From NCBI RefSeq assembly GCF_000264765.2, contig NZ_CP006664.1, positions 930,001 to 994,000 on the forward strand: a DNA stretch of 64,000 bases, written 5' to 3'. Shown here in pieces: positions 8,807 through 17,450 of this stretch. The position numbers and the translations under genes were made by a program. Within the stretch, counting starts at the first letter, position 1; each line of letters starts with the position of its first letter. The stretch is from Edwardsiella anguillarum ET080813 (lineage in GTDB: Bacteria > Pseudomonadota > Gammaproteobacteria > Enterobacterales > Enterobacteriaceae). The notes beneath the pieces are model-generated. The model had not been told where the DNA came from. It saw only the letters and a program-made list of their open reading frames with translations, and ran no database searches.

Positions 8807-10354
8807 TTACAAACCAATAAATTCTTCAACTTCGTTCTTAATCAGCGTGACATGAGGTCCGTAGACCACCTGCACCCCTTCACCTTTTACAAAAGCGCCC
8901 TTGCTCCCCAACCGTTTAAAATCATCAACTTTCACATAGTTTGGATCTTTAACGATCACACGTAATCTGGTTGCACAGCAGTCGACATCGACGATATTAT
9001 TTTTCCCTCCCAGCGCTTCCACGATGCCTGCAGCTCGTTGACCCTGTGTCGAAACACCGCTTTCCTCCGTCATCACAGCGTTAGTATCATCCTCACGCCC
9101 GGGCGTTTTTAACTGGCGCCATGAGATGAGGAAACGGAAGCTAAAGTAATACAAGCAGAACATGACGGCACCGAGCGGCAGCATTAGTAACCAGTTAGTT
9201 TTCGCGTTCCCCTGGAGCACGCCGAATAAGAGGAAATCAATTAATCCCCCGGAGAAAGTCTGGCCTACCGTTATTTGCAGAATATGTGTAAACATAAACG
9301 CTACGCCAGTAAGGACGATATGCACACCGAAAAGAAGTGGTGCACAAAACATGAAGGCAAACTCCAGAGGCTCAGTGATCCCCGTCACGAATGCCGTCAA
9401 AGCAGCGGACAACATCAGGCTGGCGACGCGTTTACGGTTTTCAGGGCGAGAAGATTGATAAATGGCGAGCGCGGCGCCTGGTAATCCGAACATGAAGTCG
9501 GCGAATCTTCCGGCCATAAAACGGGAAACGCCAATGTAGTATTGGGTTACACTGGGATCAGCCAACTGCGCAAAGAATATTTTTTGCGTGCCCTGCACAA
9601 GATGACCATTTACCATCACCTCTCCTCCGACACTTGTCAGCCAGAATGGCAGATAAAAGAGATGATGCAGTCCTAACGGGATAAGGCACTTCAGAATCAT
9701 GCCGTAGAACAAAGTTCCGACGTAGCCAGTCCGTTCCACCAGCCCACCTAAATGAGTGATCCCGGCCTGGACCGGCGGCCACGCCCAGAATAACGCAGCA
9801 CCCAGAAAAATAGCGAAAAAAGAAGTGACAATAGGTACAAATCGCGAGCCGCTAAAGAATGCCAGCATGTTCGGTAGCTCGGTTTTGCCAAAACGCTTTT
9901 GTACCCACCAGGCAAGCAGGCCGCTCATCACTCCGCCCATCACACCCGTTTGCAGAGTGGTAATACCCAGAACACTAGTTTGGCCTACCGCGTTCATATT
10001 TTCACTGGCCAGTTTGCCACTCAACAATAGCAGCACATTGATTGCTTTGTTCATAACGAGAAAGCTCAGAACCGCGGCTAGCCCTGCGGTTCCTTTATCG
10101 CTTCGCGCCATACCAACGGCAATCCCCACGGCAAACAAAAGTGCGAGGTTATCGAATACCACGCTGCCGCAGAGTTTCATTACGTTGAAAATCATCTGAA
10201 CAATATGGTTGTCCAGAATGGGGTAAGTTTCGATCGTTACCGGATTGGTGAAAACGCCACCAAACCCTAGCAGCAGACCGGCAGCAGGTAAGATAGCAAT
10301 GGGCAACATGAATGATTTGCCCAGATTTTGTGCCCCAGCGAACAGTTTACTCAT
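8807..10354 (-). CDS. PTS EIICB transporter, glucose/GlcNAc family
   Basis: A 515-residue phosphotransferase-system permease with fused EIIC and EIIB domains. EIIC (about residues 1-400) is strongly hydrophobic, starts AGAQNLGKSFMLPIAILPAAG as in PtsG/NagE/MalX relatives, and has the GITEPLEFAFMF signature. EIIB (about 430-515) carries the phospho-acceptor cysteine in VDVDCCATRLRV. There is no EIIA domain, so it should draw phosphate from the general EIIA-Glc (Crr). It is the first gene of the minus-strand operon, followed by sulfatase, epimerase and regulator. Its pairing with a cytosolic sulfatase suggests import of a sulfated hexose or hexosamine, or of a glycoside carrying sulfate. Members of this family phosphorylate at C6, so the sulfate would probably be elsewhere. 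Confidence 0.92.
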   Translation of the reverse strand: MSKLFAGAQNLGKSFMLPIAILPAAGLLLGFGGVFTNPVTIETYPILDNHIVQMIFNVMKLCGSVVFDNLALLFAVGIAVGMARSDKGTAGLAAVLSFLVMNKAINVLLLLSGKLASENMNAVGQTSVLGITTLQTGVMGGVMSGLLAWWVQKRFGKTELPNMLAFFSGSRFVPIVTSFFAIFLGAALFWAWPPVQAGITHLGGLVERTGYVGTLFYGMILKCLIPLGLHHLFYLPFWLTSVGGEVMVNGHLVQGTQKIFFAQLADPSVTQYYIGVSRFMAGRFADFMFGLPGAALAIYQSSRPENRKRVASLMLSAALTAFVTGITEPLEFAFMFCAPLLFGVHIVLTGVAFMFTHILQITVGQTFSGGLIDFLLFGVLQGNAKTNWLLMLPLGAVMFCLYYFSFRFLISWRQLKTPGREDDTNAVMTEESGVSTQGQRAAGIVEALGGKNNIVDVDCCATRLRVIVKDPNYVKVDDFKRLGSKGAFVKGEGVQVVYGPHVTLIKNEVEEFIGL

Positions 10355-10411
10355 AAAAACCTCTGGTATTAACCAAATGTAGTTTATATTTCACATATAA
10401 ATTAAAGTCAT

Positions 10412-10425
10412 GAAATCATTATTTC
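10412..10425. promoter_or_regulatory. Possible regulator operator (inverted repeat)
   Basis: GAAAT (10412-10416) and ATTTC (10421-10425) form a small inverted repeat around CATT in the 157-bp divergent region between the PTS and maturase genes. It is a candidate site for the RpiR regulator only because of its position; the repeat is short and the DNA is AT-rich. Confidence 0.25.
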
Positions 10426-10463
10426 TACTGTTTATACGTAAAGTCAAAATTGGATGCTGCAAA

Positions 10464-10479
10464 AGTGATCAACATCACT
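10464..10479 (+). promoter_or_regulatory. CRP-like site in the divergent promoter region
   Basis: AGTGATCAACATCACT is a 16-bp near-palindrome matching the CRP core GTGA-N6-TCAC. It lies about 33 bp before the maturase ATG and about 110 bp before the PTS gene. Carbon-catabolite control of a PTS locus is expected. An FNR-type reading (ATCAA half) is also possible and would fit an oxygen-independent maturase. Confidence 0.6.
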
Positions 10480-10511
10480 ATTACTGATGCAGAAATTGGT
10501 CCGGAGGTTAT

Positions 10512-11768
10512 ATGAATCGCCCTTTTCATTTGATGGCTAAACCCGTTAGCTATCAATGCAATATCGCCTGTGATTACTGCTTTTATTCTGCAAAAAAGGG
10601 ATTAGTAAAGACATGTAAGGAACAAAGACATATGGACGATGCAACGCTGGAAGCCTACGTACGCCAGTACATTGAAGCTAACCCGATGTCCGAGATCGAG
10701 TTCACCTGGCAGGGGGGGGAACCCACGCTGGCGGGAATAGAATTCTATAAGAAAGCGCTCATGCTGCAACAGAAGTATGCAAAAGGAAAAACGATCTCCA
10801 ACAGCTTTCAGAGCAATGGGGTACTCATCGATGACGAATGGGCTTCTTTTTTTGCCCAGCACAAATTCCTCGTAGGCCTTTCTATCGATGGCCCGGAGTG
10901 GCTTCACGATCAGTACCGTAAATCAAACAGCAATAAATCGGTGTTTAATAAAGTCATCAAGGCGATGGATGCGCTTCAGCGCCACCAGGTTGAAGTTAAC
11001 GTATTAACGGTCGTCAATAACATCACATCCATTCACCCCATTGAAATATATAAATTTTTAACCCAAGAGCTGAAAGCCGAATTCATTCAGTTTATCCCGG
11101 CAGTGGAACAGCGTCCCGGCGCTGAAAAGTTCGGAGAGCTTCTTTATCCACAAACATTATCCGGAGGGATGGTTACAGAGTGGTCCGTATCGGGAGGACA
11201 GTACGGTTATTTTATCAATACTATTTTTGACTATTGGGTGCGCCACGACGTTGGTCGCGTATTTATTCAGCTATTCGACAATGCTCTGGCCGCCTGGGCT
11301 GGTGAACAACCCTCGCTATGCGTTATGCGCTCATCCTGCGGCAAAGGGCTTGTTGTCGAGCAAAATGGAGACGTTTATAGCTGCGATCATTATGTCTATC
11401 CCTCGCACCGACTGGGTAACTTACACCATGATAATCTGGTCCAGATGGCGAACGGCAAACAGCAGCGCAAATTTGGACTGGCAAAAAATCAGCTGTCAGC
11501 CGAATGTGAGCGCTGTCAGTGGCGTTTTGCCTGCCAGGGAGGATGCCCAAAGCACCGTATCCACAAAACGAGCAGAGGCTGGCATAACCACCTATGTCCC
11601 GGATATAAGGCCATTTTCAGTCACATAGATCCCTATATGAGATTTATGGCATACCAGTTAAATCTACACCTTCCCCCTGCTAACGTCATGCATACTGCAT
11701 CGGCCATTGCAGCGACCCAAACAACTTTAAGCAAGCAAGAGACTGAATGTTTTCCGCATAAAGCGTGA
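10512..11768 (+). CDS. Anaerobic sulfatase-maturating radical SAM enzyme
   Basis: A 418-residue radical SAM/SPASM enzyme (anSME; E. coli AslB and YidF are relatives). It oxidises the active-site cysteine or serine of sulfatases to formylglycine in the cytosol without oxygen. The start MNRPFHLMAKPVSYQCNI is typical and is preceded by GGAGG. The radical SAM cluster motif is CNIACDYC (Cx3Cx2C) near residues 16-23, with WQGGEPTL as the SAM-binding region. The C-terminal SPASM cysteines appear in MRSSCGKGL, DVYSCDHY, CERCQWRFACQGGCP and HLCPGYK. Divergent from the PTS-sulfatase operon and upstream of the arylsulfatase, it probably activates both sulfatases, whose motifs (CMPAR and CSPSR) are both of cysteine type. 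Confidence 0.93.
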   Translation: MNRPFHLMAKPVSYQCNIACDYCFYSAKKGLVKTCKEQRHMDDATLEAYVRQYIEANPMSEIEFTWQGGEPTLAGIEFYKKALMLQQKYAKGKTISNSFQSNGVLIDDEWASFFAQHKFLVGLSIDGPEWLHDQYRKSNSNKSVFNKVIKAMDALQRHQVEVNVLTVVNNITSIHPIEIYKFLTQELKAEFIQFIPAVEQRPGAEKFGELLYPQTLSGGMVTEWSVSGGQYGYFINTIFDYWVRHDVGRVFIQLFDNALAAWAGEQPSLCVMRSSCGKGLVVEQNGDVYSCDHYVYPSHRLGNLHHDNLVQMANGKQQRKFGLAKNQLSAECERCQWRFACQGGCPKHRIHKTSRGWHNHLCPGYKAIFSHIDPYMRFMAYQLNLHLPPANVMHTASAIAATQTTLSKQETECFPHKA

Positions 11769-11779
11769 CATACATCACT
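11764..11779 (+). promoter_or_regulatory. CRP-like site before the arylsulfatase gene
   Basis: CGTGACATACATCACT fits GTGA-N6-TCAC. It overlaps the maturase stop codon (11766-11768) and lies about 185 bp upstream of the arylsulfatase start. Together with the site at 10464 it suggests that both plus-strand genes can be catabolite controlled from separate promoters. Confidence 0.5.
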
Positions 11780-11964
11780 TTATGCTCACAACAGCGTTGA
11801 CTCATATTATTATATGAAATATTTAATTCTCACTGAATTTAAATTTAGAAACAAAAATTACAAAAAACTTTTCTCAATCGAGCATCATGAATAGCTTCGG
11901 ATACATTCAGAGAGATCAATGTAATACATAAACCAGTTATACAATGAAATATAAGGAGAAAAAT

Positions 11965-13752
11965 ATGAAACAAGCCTCCTCTGCCCACAAATCGTGCCAG
12001 CAATCATTGACAGATCAACTAATTCAACGTACCCGGATAACCGTGGTCGGCGCGTTTGTCCTTGCAGCCCTCGCAGCTACGCCTTCCGCTCTCGCTGCCT
12101 CACACACGGCTCCGAATGAAAAGGTGAATGTGCTACTTATTGTACTTGATGATGTCGGTTTTGCTGACCTTGGAGCCTTTGGTTCAGAAATTAAAACCCC
12201 AAATATCGACGCCCTGGCCAGCTCAGGCGTCAGGTATAATCAATTCGATACGAAAGCTATGTGCTCGCCATCACGAGCCTCCCTACTGACCGGTCGAAAC
12301 AACCATACGGTCAATATGGCTGACCTCCCACCGAAAGGAAAGCCAACACCATCGCAAAAGGTCCCACTGGGATCAGGGCCGTCTGACAGTGGAGAAATAC
12401 CGCTGAACGCGCAGAATATAGCGCAAGTACTTAAGGCCGACGGGTATTCAACTTATGCATTTGGTAAATGGCATATGGCTCCTTTATACAAAGACAATAC
12501 AGAGCGGAATAAACCCTTTTATCCACGGCAACGCGGGTTTGACTATTTTTACGGTTTTTTAAGTGGCCACTCTGACCAATATCATCCGGACCTGGTAGAA
12601 AATAATACAGTTTTACCTAAAGTTGAACACCCGAGCGGTTACCATTTTTCTACCGATATTGTTAATCACGCGATTGATGCTATAACAAAAGATGCAAAAA
12701 AGCCCAAACTTGTATACCTGGCATTCGGAGCTGCTCATGCACCTTATCAGGTACCTGACACCTATATTCAGCAATATAAAGGGTTATACTCACAAGGTTG
12801 GGACGAGCTACGGCGCCAACGTTACGAACGACAGATAAAAATGGGCATCATCCCTACCAATACCAAATTACCACCGAGAGAAAATGGCGATGCAGCCTGG
12901 GCCTCTTTAAATCCAACTGAAAAAAGAGTCTATTCAAAGTTTATGGAAACCTACGCCGGTTTCCTAACCCATACCGATCATGAGATTGGTCGGATAATCG
13001 ATACGCTTAAAAAAACGGGTCAGTATGATAATACAATGATCGTATTTTTAACCGATAATGGAGCCGCTTCCGAAGGAGGGCCACATGGGGGTTTCCAGGT
13101 CGCCTATAATGATAAAATGCCGGTTGAGGAAATGGATAAACGTCTTGACGAAGCCGGCAGCGCTTCTACATATATGCTGTATCAACGCCCATGGGCCTAT
13201 GCCGGTACTACACCATTCCGCAGATATAAACTCTGGCCATATTTAGGTGGAGTCAGGACTCCATTAATTATTTCCTGGCCTCAGCATATTGATAACCCGG
13301 GAATTATTCGGCATCAATATGTCAACATCATTGATTTGGCACCAACCATTCTACAGGCAACAGGAACAAAATTTTCTGCTTCTGTGGACGGCCAAAAGCA
13401 ACTACCGATTGCAGGAAAATCTATACTTGATACATTAAATTCCGATATGGCGAAAACTCGCGATATCCAGTACTTCGAGTTGCGTGGACAACGCGCTATT
13501 ACCTGGGGAAAATGGCGTGCGGTTGCCATGCATGACGTAAATACCGATTTCTCTCAGGACAAATGGGAATTATTTGATACCGAAAAAGACTTTTCCGAAT
13601 CCACAGATTTAGCAAGCCAGAATCCGGAAATTCTATCAAAAATGAAGGAAATATGGCAACAGGAGGCAGAAAAATATAGCCAACCAACGGCATTTCAGCC
13701 TGATCCCACACTTTATAAAAACAACAGTATGCAGGATGGCATAAAAAACTGA
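11965..13752 (+). CDS. Exported arylsulfatase
   Basis: A 595-residue sulfatase. The start is the ATG at 11965 (MKQASSAHKSCQQ), preceded by AAGGAG at good spacing; an upstream ATG at 11944 lacks this. A signal peptide with a long polar N-region and hydrophobic core (VVGAFVLAALAA) likely ends at SALA, so the enzyme is periplasmic. Metal ligands are in VLDDVGFADLG, the formylglycine motif is C100-S-P-S-R (MCSPSRASLLTGR), and FGKWHMAP and FLTDNGAASEGGPHGG complete the active site. It hydrolyses sulfate esters, giving sulfate outside the cytosol or freeing sugars for uptake. It lies 196 bp after the maturase gene, which is the likely activator. Confidence 0.92.
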   Translation: MKQASSAHKSCQQSLTDQLIQRTRITVVGAFVLAALAATPSALAASHTAPNEKVNVLLIVLDDVGFADLGAFGSEIKTPNIDALASSGVRYNQFDTKAMCSPSRASLLTGRNNHTVNMADLPPKGKPTPSQKVPLGSGPSDSGEIPLNAQNIAQVLKADGYSTYAFGKWHMAPLYKDNTERNKPFYPRQRGFDYFYGFLSGHSDQYHPDLVENNTVLPKVEHPSGYHFSTDIVNHAIDAITKDAKKPKLVYLAFGAAHAPYQVPDTYIQQYKGLYSQGWDELRRQRYERQIKMGIIPTNTKLPPRENGDAAWASLNPTEKRVYSKFMETYAGFLTHTDHEIGRIIDTLKKTGQYDNTMIVFLTDNGAASEGGPHGGFQVAYNDKMPVEEMDKRLDEAGSASTYMLYQRPWAYAGTTPFRRYKLWPYLGGVRTPLIISWPQHIDNPGIIRHQYVNIIDLAPTILQATGTKFSASVDGQKQLPIAGKSILDTLNSDMAKTRDIQYFELRGQRAITWGKWRAVAMHDVNTDFSQDKWELFDTEKDFSESTDLASQNPEILSKMKEIWQQEAEKYSQPTAFQPDPTLYKNNSMQDGIKN

Positions 13753-13930
13753 TTGGGAATTAAATCTTACCTGAACGTTGTGGCTATAGGAATAAGGGGT
13801 GACTCGTAAATTTCGTTCATTTTACAGAAGCCCCATTCATTATCCAGCACTCCATTGATTTGAGCAGTAAAGATGATTAGTTCCTTTCCTGCAGTATATA
13901 AGATTAGCTCTCAAACGGGCAGATAAGAAT

Positions 13931-14302
13931 ATGCAAAAAAATAACGGTTCTTCCCCCACAAAATGGTGGCAACGAGGTAAACGTCCCGATTATCGGTTTT
14001 CTCTCGCAAACGAACGCACCTTCCTGGCATGGATCCGTACAGCGTTGGCACTGCTGGCAGGAGCTTTTGGTATTCAACAACTTACCAGCCACACAGATTC
14101 ATATCTTGCTAGTTATTTGCTGCCTTCGATGTTGACGCTCGGAGCAATCGCTCTGGGAAGCATGGCCTGGAGACGCTGGAAACAAAATGAAAAGGCAATG
14201 CGCCACGATGATGACTTATCTTATTCGAAGTTATTACCAATATTATCCGTCTGGCTGCTGGCCATTGCTGTAGTCATTATGTATATGATTTTTATGGCAT
14301 GA
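13931..14302 (+). CDS. DUF202 inner-membrane protein, YidH-like
   Basis: A 123-residue membrane protein of the DUF202 family with three predicted transmembrane helices (about residues 38-55, 62-80 and 97-120). The conserved FSLANERTFLAWIRTALALLAG segment marks the family and is longer and more basic than in the next gene, as in E. coli YidH. E. coli yidG-yidH sit beside a sulfatase (yidJ) and a maturase-like gene (yidF), so finding the pair here again next to sulfatase genes is informative. The biochemical role is unknown. It is 178 bp after the arylsulfatase gene and 13 bp before the second DUF202 gene. Confidence 0.82.
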   Translation: MQKNNGSSPTKWWQRGKRPDYRFSLANERTFLAWIRTALALLAGAFGIQQLTSHTDSYLASYLLPSMLTLGAIALGSMAWRRWKQNEKAMRHDDDLSYSKLLPILSVWLLAIAVVIMYMIFMA

Positions 14303-14315
14303 TGGTGAAATAATC

Positions 14316-14630
14316 ATGCGCGATCCCGGACTGCAACCAGAACGCACCTCTCTTGCCTGGGCCAGAACCACTTTTTTAGCACTTACAATTGCGGTACTTT
14401 TCTTCAGACAGGCCATACTGTGTGAAAAAAATTCATACGCTGTCGCAGGGATGATGATGTTTGCTGCAGCTCTGTGCAGTTTTACCCTGAACCATACAGT
14501 TGACGACTCTCTGAAAATTCCTCCCCTTAGCACTCGGTACCCGCTCAGATATTTCCTGCTGTTGTCGTTTAGCGTATCAGTGGTATTGTCAGGTTTATGT
14601 TATCTTGCTGAACTGTGGGGTATTCCTTAG
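14316..14630 (+). CDS. DUF202 inner-membrane protein, YidG-like
   Basis: A 104-residue DUF202 protein with three hydrophobic helices and the family start DPGLQPERTSLAWARTTFL, closely resembling E. coli YidG. It is 13 bp downstream of the YidH-like gene and probably co-translated and co-inserted with it. Family function is not established. Constant linkage to sulfatase and maturase genes suggests a part in sulfatase-related transport or envelope function, but that is inference. Confidence 0.82.
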   Translation: MRDPGLQPERTSLAWARTTFLALTIAVLFFRQAILCEKNSYAVAGMMMFAAALCSFTLNHTVDDSLKIPPLSTRYPLRYFLLLSFSVSVVLSGLCYLAELWGIP

Positions 14631-14692
14631 AGGAACCGACATTTTGCAAAATTATTTATTTTACTCCCGTTTGAAACATGTAGGATTTACTT

Positions 14693-14950
14693 ATGAAAAA
14701 AGCTGTACCTCATTCATACGACAATATACGCAGGATAAACGATGGCGAGTTCAATATGGGATCCAACCTGCATTATCCGGAGGAGCGGCCGGTCAGGCCT
14801 AAGCATGTTCATGGGTTTTGGATTGATATTACCCCTGTAACAAATAAACAATTTGCTCAATTCATTAATGACACCGGTTACGTAACCACTGCGGAAAAAA
14901 CTGTCATAGAGGATTTTCCTGATGCAGATCCGGCACTTCTTGATGGTTAG
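14693..14950 (+). pseudogene. Truncated formylglycine-generating enzyme gene
   Basis: Eighty-five codons encode the N-terminal part of an FGE-sulfatase (SUMF1-like) domain: GEFNMGSNLHYPEERPVR, then HGFWIDITPVTNKQFAQFI. Intact enzymes of this family are roughly 250-350 residues, and their active-site cysteines lie in the missing C-terminal part. The frame stops at 14948-14950 just after DPALLDG, where normal members continue, and the DNA beyond is IS debris. This is an aerobic, copper-dependent type of sulfatase-activating enzyme, so the locus probably once held both aerobic and anaerobic maturation routes. Confidence 0.75.
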
Positions 14951-15031
14951 GATTTTCAATCAGTTATTATTAACGTTATAATATCAAATCTCTGCCTGTG
15001 AGGTAGCCTTGGTGGTGCGCTTACAAAGAAC

Positions 15032-15325
15032 CTATTCGCTTTCCTTCAACGCACGAAAGGCGGCGGCCGTCAGCAGATGGCTGCTCAGCTCTATCTGGTA
15101 GACCATTTTTATCTGCGGATAAGGTGCTGTCTGGCTGGCATAAGTCTGTCGCGGGAAGGAGGCATAATTCTAAGGAGTTTCTGGCGTTCGCCAGACCACG
15201 CCATCCATGGGCAGCAGCGTCAACCCGTACCAGTGTGGATGAGTGACAGAGCAGTGCAGTTTCAGTGAATCCCCCTCGAACTGCCTCGCTGCCCAGTCTT
15301 TGATGTACCTGGATAACCTTGATTT
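15032..15325 (-). pseudogene. IS4-family transposase fragment
   Basis: Read on the minus strand this region gives a transposase-like frame with the motif HPHWYGLTLLPMDGVVWRTP, then an in-frame TAG (15170-15172), then SFPRQTYASQTAPYPQIKM and LSSHLLTAAAF, ending in TAG at 15032. This matches the central part of IS4-family transposases around the first catalytic aspartate (DGVVWRTP). Both ends of the gene and the terminal repeats are missing, so it is an inactive remnant. It fills the space between the truncated FGE gene and ltrA. Confidence 0.7.
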
Positions 15326-15338
15326 GGCGACTTTAGAC

Positions 15339-16505
15339 CTATGAACCCGTTGTTATTTTGTCACGGGAAAGGCTTTCCCAGATGCCAATCACTACCAGAA
15401 TCACCGTCGTTAAACCGCTAACCATCAGTAAATCCGTGTGAAACGCCAGCGGGAACAACACGATAAAGGCAATCAGGCCAATAAGGTGCGACAGTGGGAA
15501 TCTGCCGTGAATGATGCGCTTATACACAACGTTAGCCAGAATATAAATAGCGGGGCCGAGGATTAACACGACGGCGGTTACGGACTGTATGCGCTCGTCG
15601 GGGTGCGCAATCACTTGTTCATTAGCCACTGCGCAGACAATAATTGCCCCAACCAGCACGACATGAATATAGTGGAACCAGGCTCCCATTTGACCGGGAT
15701 TTTTCGAATGAGTAATGGCATGACTTCCTGTTTTGCTGCTGGTATCGAAATAAACCCACCACATCGCCAGGCTACCGACAAAGGCAACCAGTGCAGCAAT
15801 GACGATGGGGAGACTCCAAAACTCAAGCTCACTTAGTGTGGCTCCCGTGATAAGAATTGTTTCACCTAGTGCGACAATCACAAACAGCTGGCAACGTTCG
15901 GCTAAATGATGACCTTCGATAGTCCATTCCTGATTGCTGTCCGAACGCCCCAGTCCTGGCAGACGGAACCCGAACATGGGTGAAAGGTATTCGCACAGCA
16001 CCGCAACGGCCCACAGAGCCAACCTGGCGTGACCTTCAGTAAAACCCCCGATGATCCAGAAAAGCGCTGAGATGCAAAGCCAGCCCAGGATCCGTTGAAA
16101 ATTCTTCCTTAACGGATTATCCCGACCCAGTAAACGCAGGATGACCAACGAGCGGCCTACCTGAATAGCGGCAAACGAAAGCGCGAAAACCATTCCGCGT
16201 TCACCAAAAGCTTCTGGCAGGGCCGCCGCCGCAAATAGCCCCAGGAGCATAATGGCGAAAAGCAGTAAGCGGATCTGGCGAGTATCAGGATCGAACCAGT
16301 TAGTGACCCAGGCGGTATATTGCCAGGCGAGCCAGACAGCGAACCACAGCACCAGCGTTTGCAGGGCTCCTGTCAGCGTCAGGTGATGTAGCAGGTAGTG
16401 AGAAAGCTGGGTCACTGCAAAAACATAAATCAGATCGAAAAGCAGCTCTGAAAATGAAACACTGGCGCCGTGGCCATCGCGGGAGCGAAGCAGGGTTCGA
16501 GCCAT
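15339..16505 (-). CDS. LtrA-family membrane protein
   Basis: A 388-residue, strongly hydrophobic protein of the low-temperature-requirement A (LtrA) family, with about 10-12 transmembrane helices. Family marks are SFSELLFDLIYVFAVTQLSH near the N-terminus, the WLAWQYTAWVTNWFDPD loop, the ERCQLFVIVALGETILITG segment and the FHYIHVVLVGAIIVCAVANE helix. The molecular function of the family is not established; it is named for a Listeria mutant that fails to grow in the cold. It stands alone on the minus strand between IS remnants and is probably island cargo. Confidence 0.82.
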   Translation of the reverse strand: MARTLLRSRDGHGASVSFSELLFDLIYVFAVTQLSHYLLHHLTLTGALQTLVLWFAVWLAWQYTAWVTNWFDPDTRQIRLLLFAIMLLGLFAAAALPEAFGERGMVFALSFAAIQVGRSLVILRLLGRDNPLRKNFQRILGWLCISALFWIIGGFTEGHARLALWAVAVLCEYLSPMFGFRLPGLGRSDSNQEWTIEGHHLAERCQLFVIVALGETILITGATLSELEFWSLPIVIAALVAFVGSLAMWWVYFDTSSKTGSHAITHSKNPGQMGAWFHYIHVVLVGAIIVCAVANEQVIAHPDERIQSVTAVVLILGPAIYILANVVYKRIIHGRFPLSHLIGLIAFIVLFPLAFHTDLLMVSGLTTVILVVIGIWESLSRDKITTGS

Positions 16506-16895
16506 AATCTTACCTTAGTAATAAGTATGTTGTCAGACTGCGTGGCAATAATAATCGAACAACAGAGTAATTCCAGTCAGTTACCCGCAAATCAGCAAAA
16601 TCCGGCGTATGTACTGGGAAAATCTTATTACCGGTTTCGGGTGTCCGCCGGACGCCTGTAAGGCCAGGCTGTACGGAATAAGGAAGCTTTTGATGGTCGA
16701 TGTGGTGTCCCTGGAAGATTAAATAAGAGGGCGAAGCATGAGCTTCGCCCTCTTATCACGCACCAGTGTGTTTATTACCCGTGCGCACTCCCCATGCTGG
16801 TCATCTAGCTGCTTCAGGCAAAGTGTGCAACCATTTACCTTGATTGAACTGGTTTATTCGAACGTAAGCGCACCGTGAAGGACGTGGGGTAAAAA
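16506..16895. other. Intergenic DNA upstream of ltrA
   Basis: No gene seen. It should contain the ltrA promoter near 16506-16600, the large hairpin at 16724-16755, and at 16864 a GTAAGCG sequence resembling the terminal repeat of IS66-family elements, which would fit the transposase remnant beginning at 16896. Confidence 0.4.
16724..16755. terminator. Perfect 14-bp hairpin, likely terminator
   Basis: TAAGAGGGCGAAGC (16724-16737) and GCTTCGCCCTCTTA (16742-16755) form a perfect 14-bp stem with an ATGA loop. No strong T run follows on either strand beyond TTA, so it could act as a terminator or be a leftover repeat of a mobile element. No intact gene clearly ends here. Confidence 0.5.
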
Positions 16896-17354
16896 TTAGT
16901 TTACAGAGAGAGTAACGTTCCAGAGCAACAGCTCTTTCACGCGGTTGGCAGGCCAGGTGTTGATGACACTGATCACGTGACGTAGCCTCGTTTCCAGCTC
17001 GATGCCGTTAAGTTTGCAGCTACCTATCAGGCTGTACATCACTGTTGCACTGTCGCCACCACCATCAGAGCCGAAGAACATGTAGTTACGACGCCCCAGC
17101 GCAACCACCCGGAGGGCGTTTTCACACAGGTTATTGTCGATCTCCACCCAGCCATTGCGGCAGTATTCGTTCAGGGCATCTATATGAACGCATCCCGTTT
17201 TGCAAGGCGTCCATTGTTTTGACTTTGTCAGGTAGGTTGCAGCTCTATATCCGGCCTTAACACAGCCAGAGCTGCGGGCCACTATGAGATTCGCTGACTT
17301 GCCCCTTATTCCCATTACGAGCTTTAAGCTCTGGATGCCCTTCAGGTTTAGCAA
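16896..17354 (-). pseudogene. IS66-family transposase C-terminal fragment
   Basis: A 152-residue frame whose last hundred residues are the C-terminal part of an IS66 transposase: EYCRNGWVEIDNNLCENALR, VVALGRRNYMFFGSDGGG, then WPANRVKELLLWNVTL. Intact IS66 TnpC is around 500 residues, so most of the gene is missing, and the first 50 residues are unrelated or frameshifted. The catalytic glutamate region (DNNLCENALR) is present but useless alone. No companion tnpA or tnpB is visible. Confidence 0.8.
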
Positions 17355-17450
17355 GTCACGGTCTTACCTGTCTTGATCATAACTCTGGCCACCATAGCAA
17401 CCTTTCAGCATGCACCATTTGTAAGCGTTGATTTTTATCGATATCAGCGA

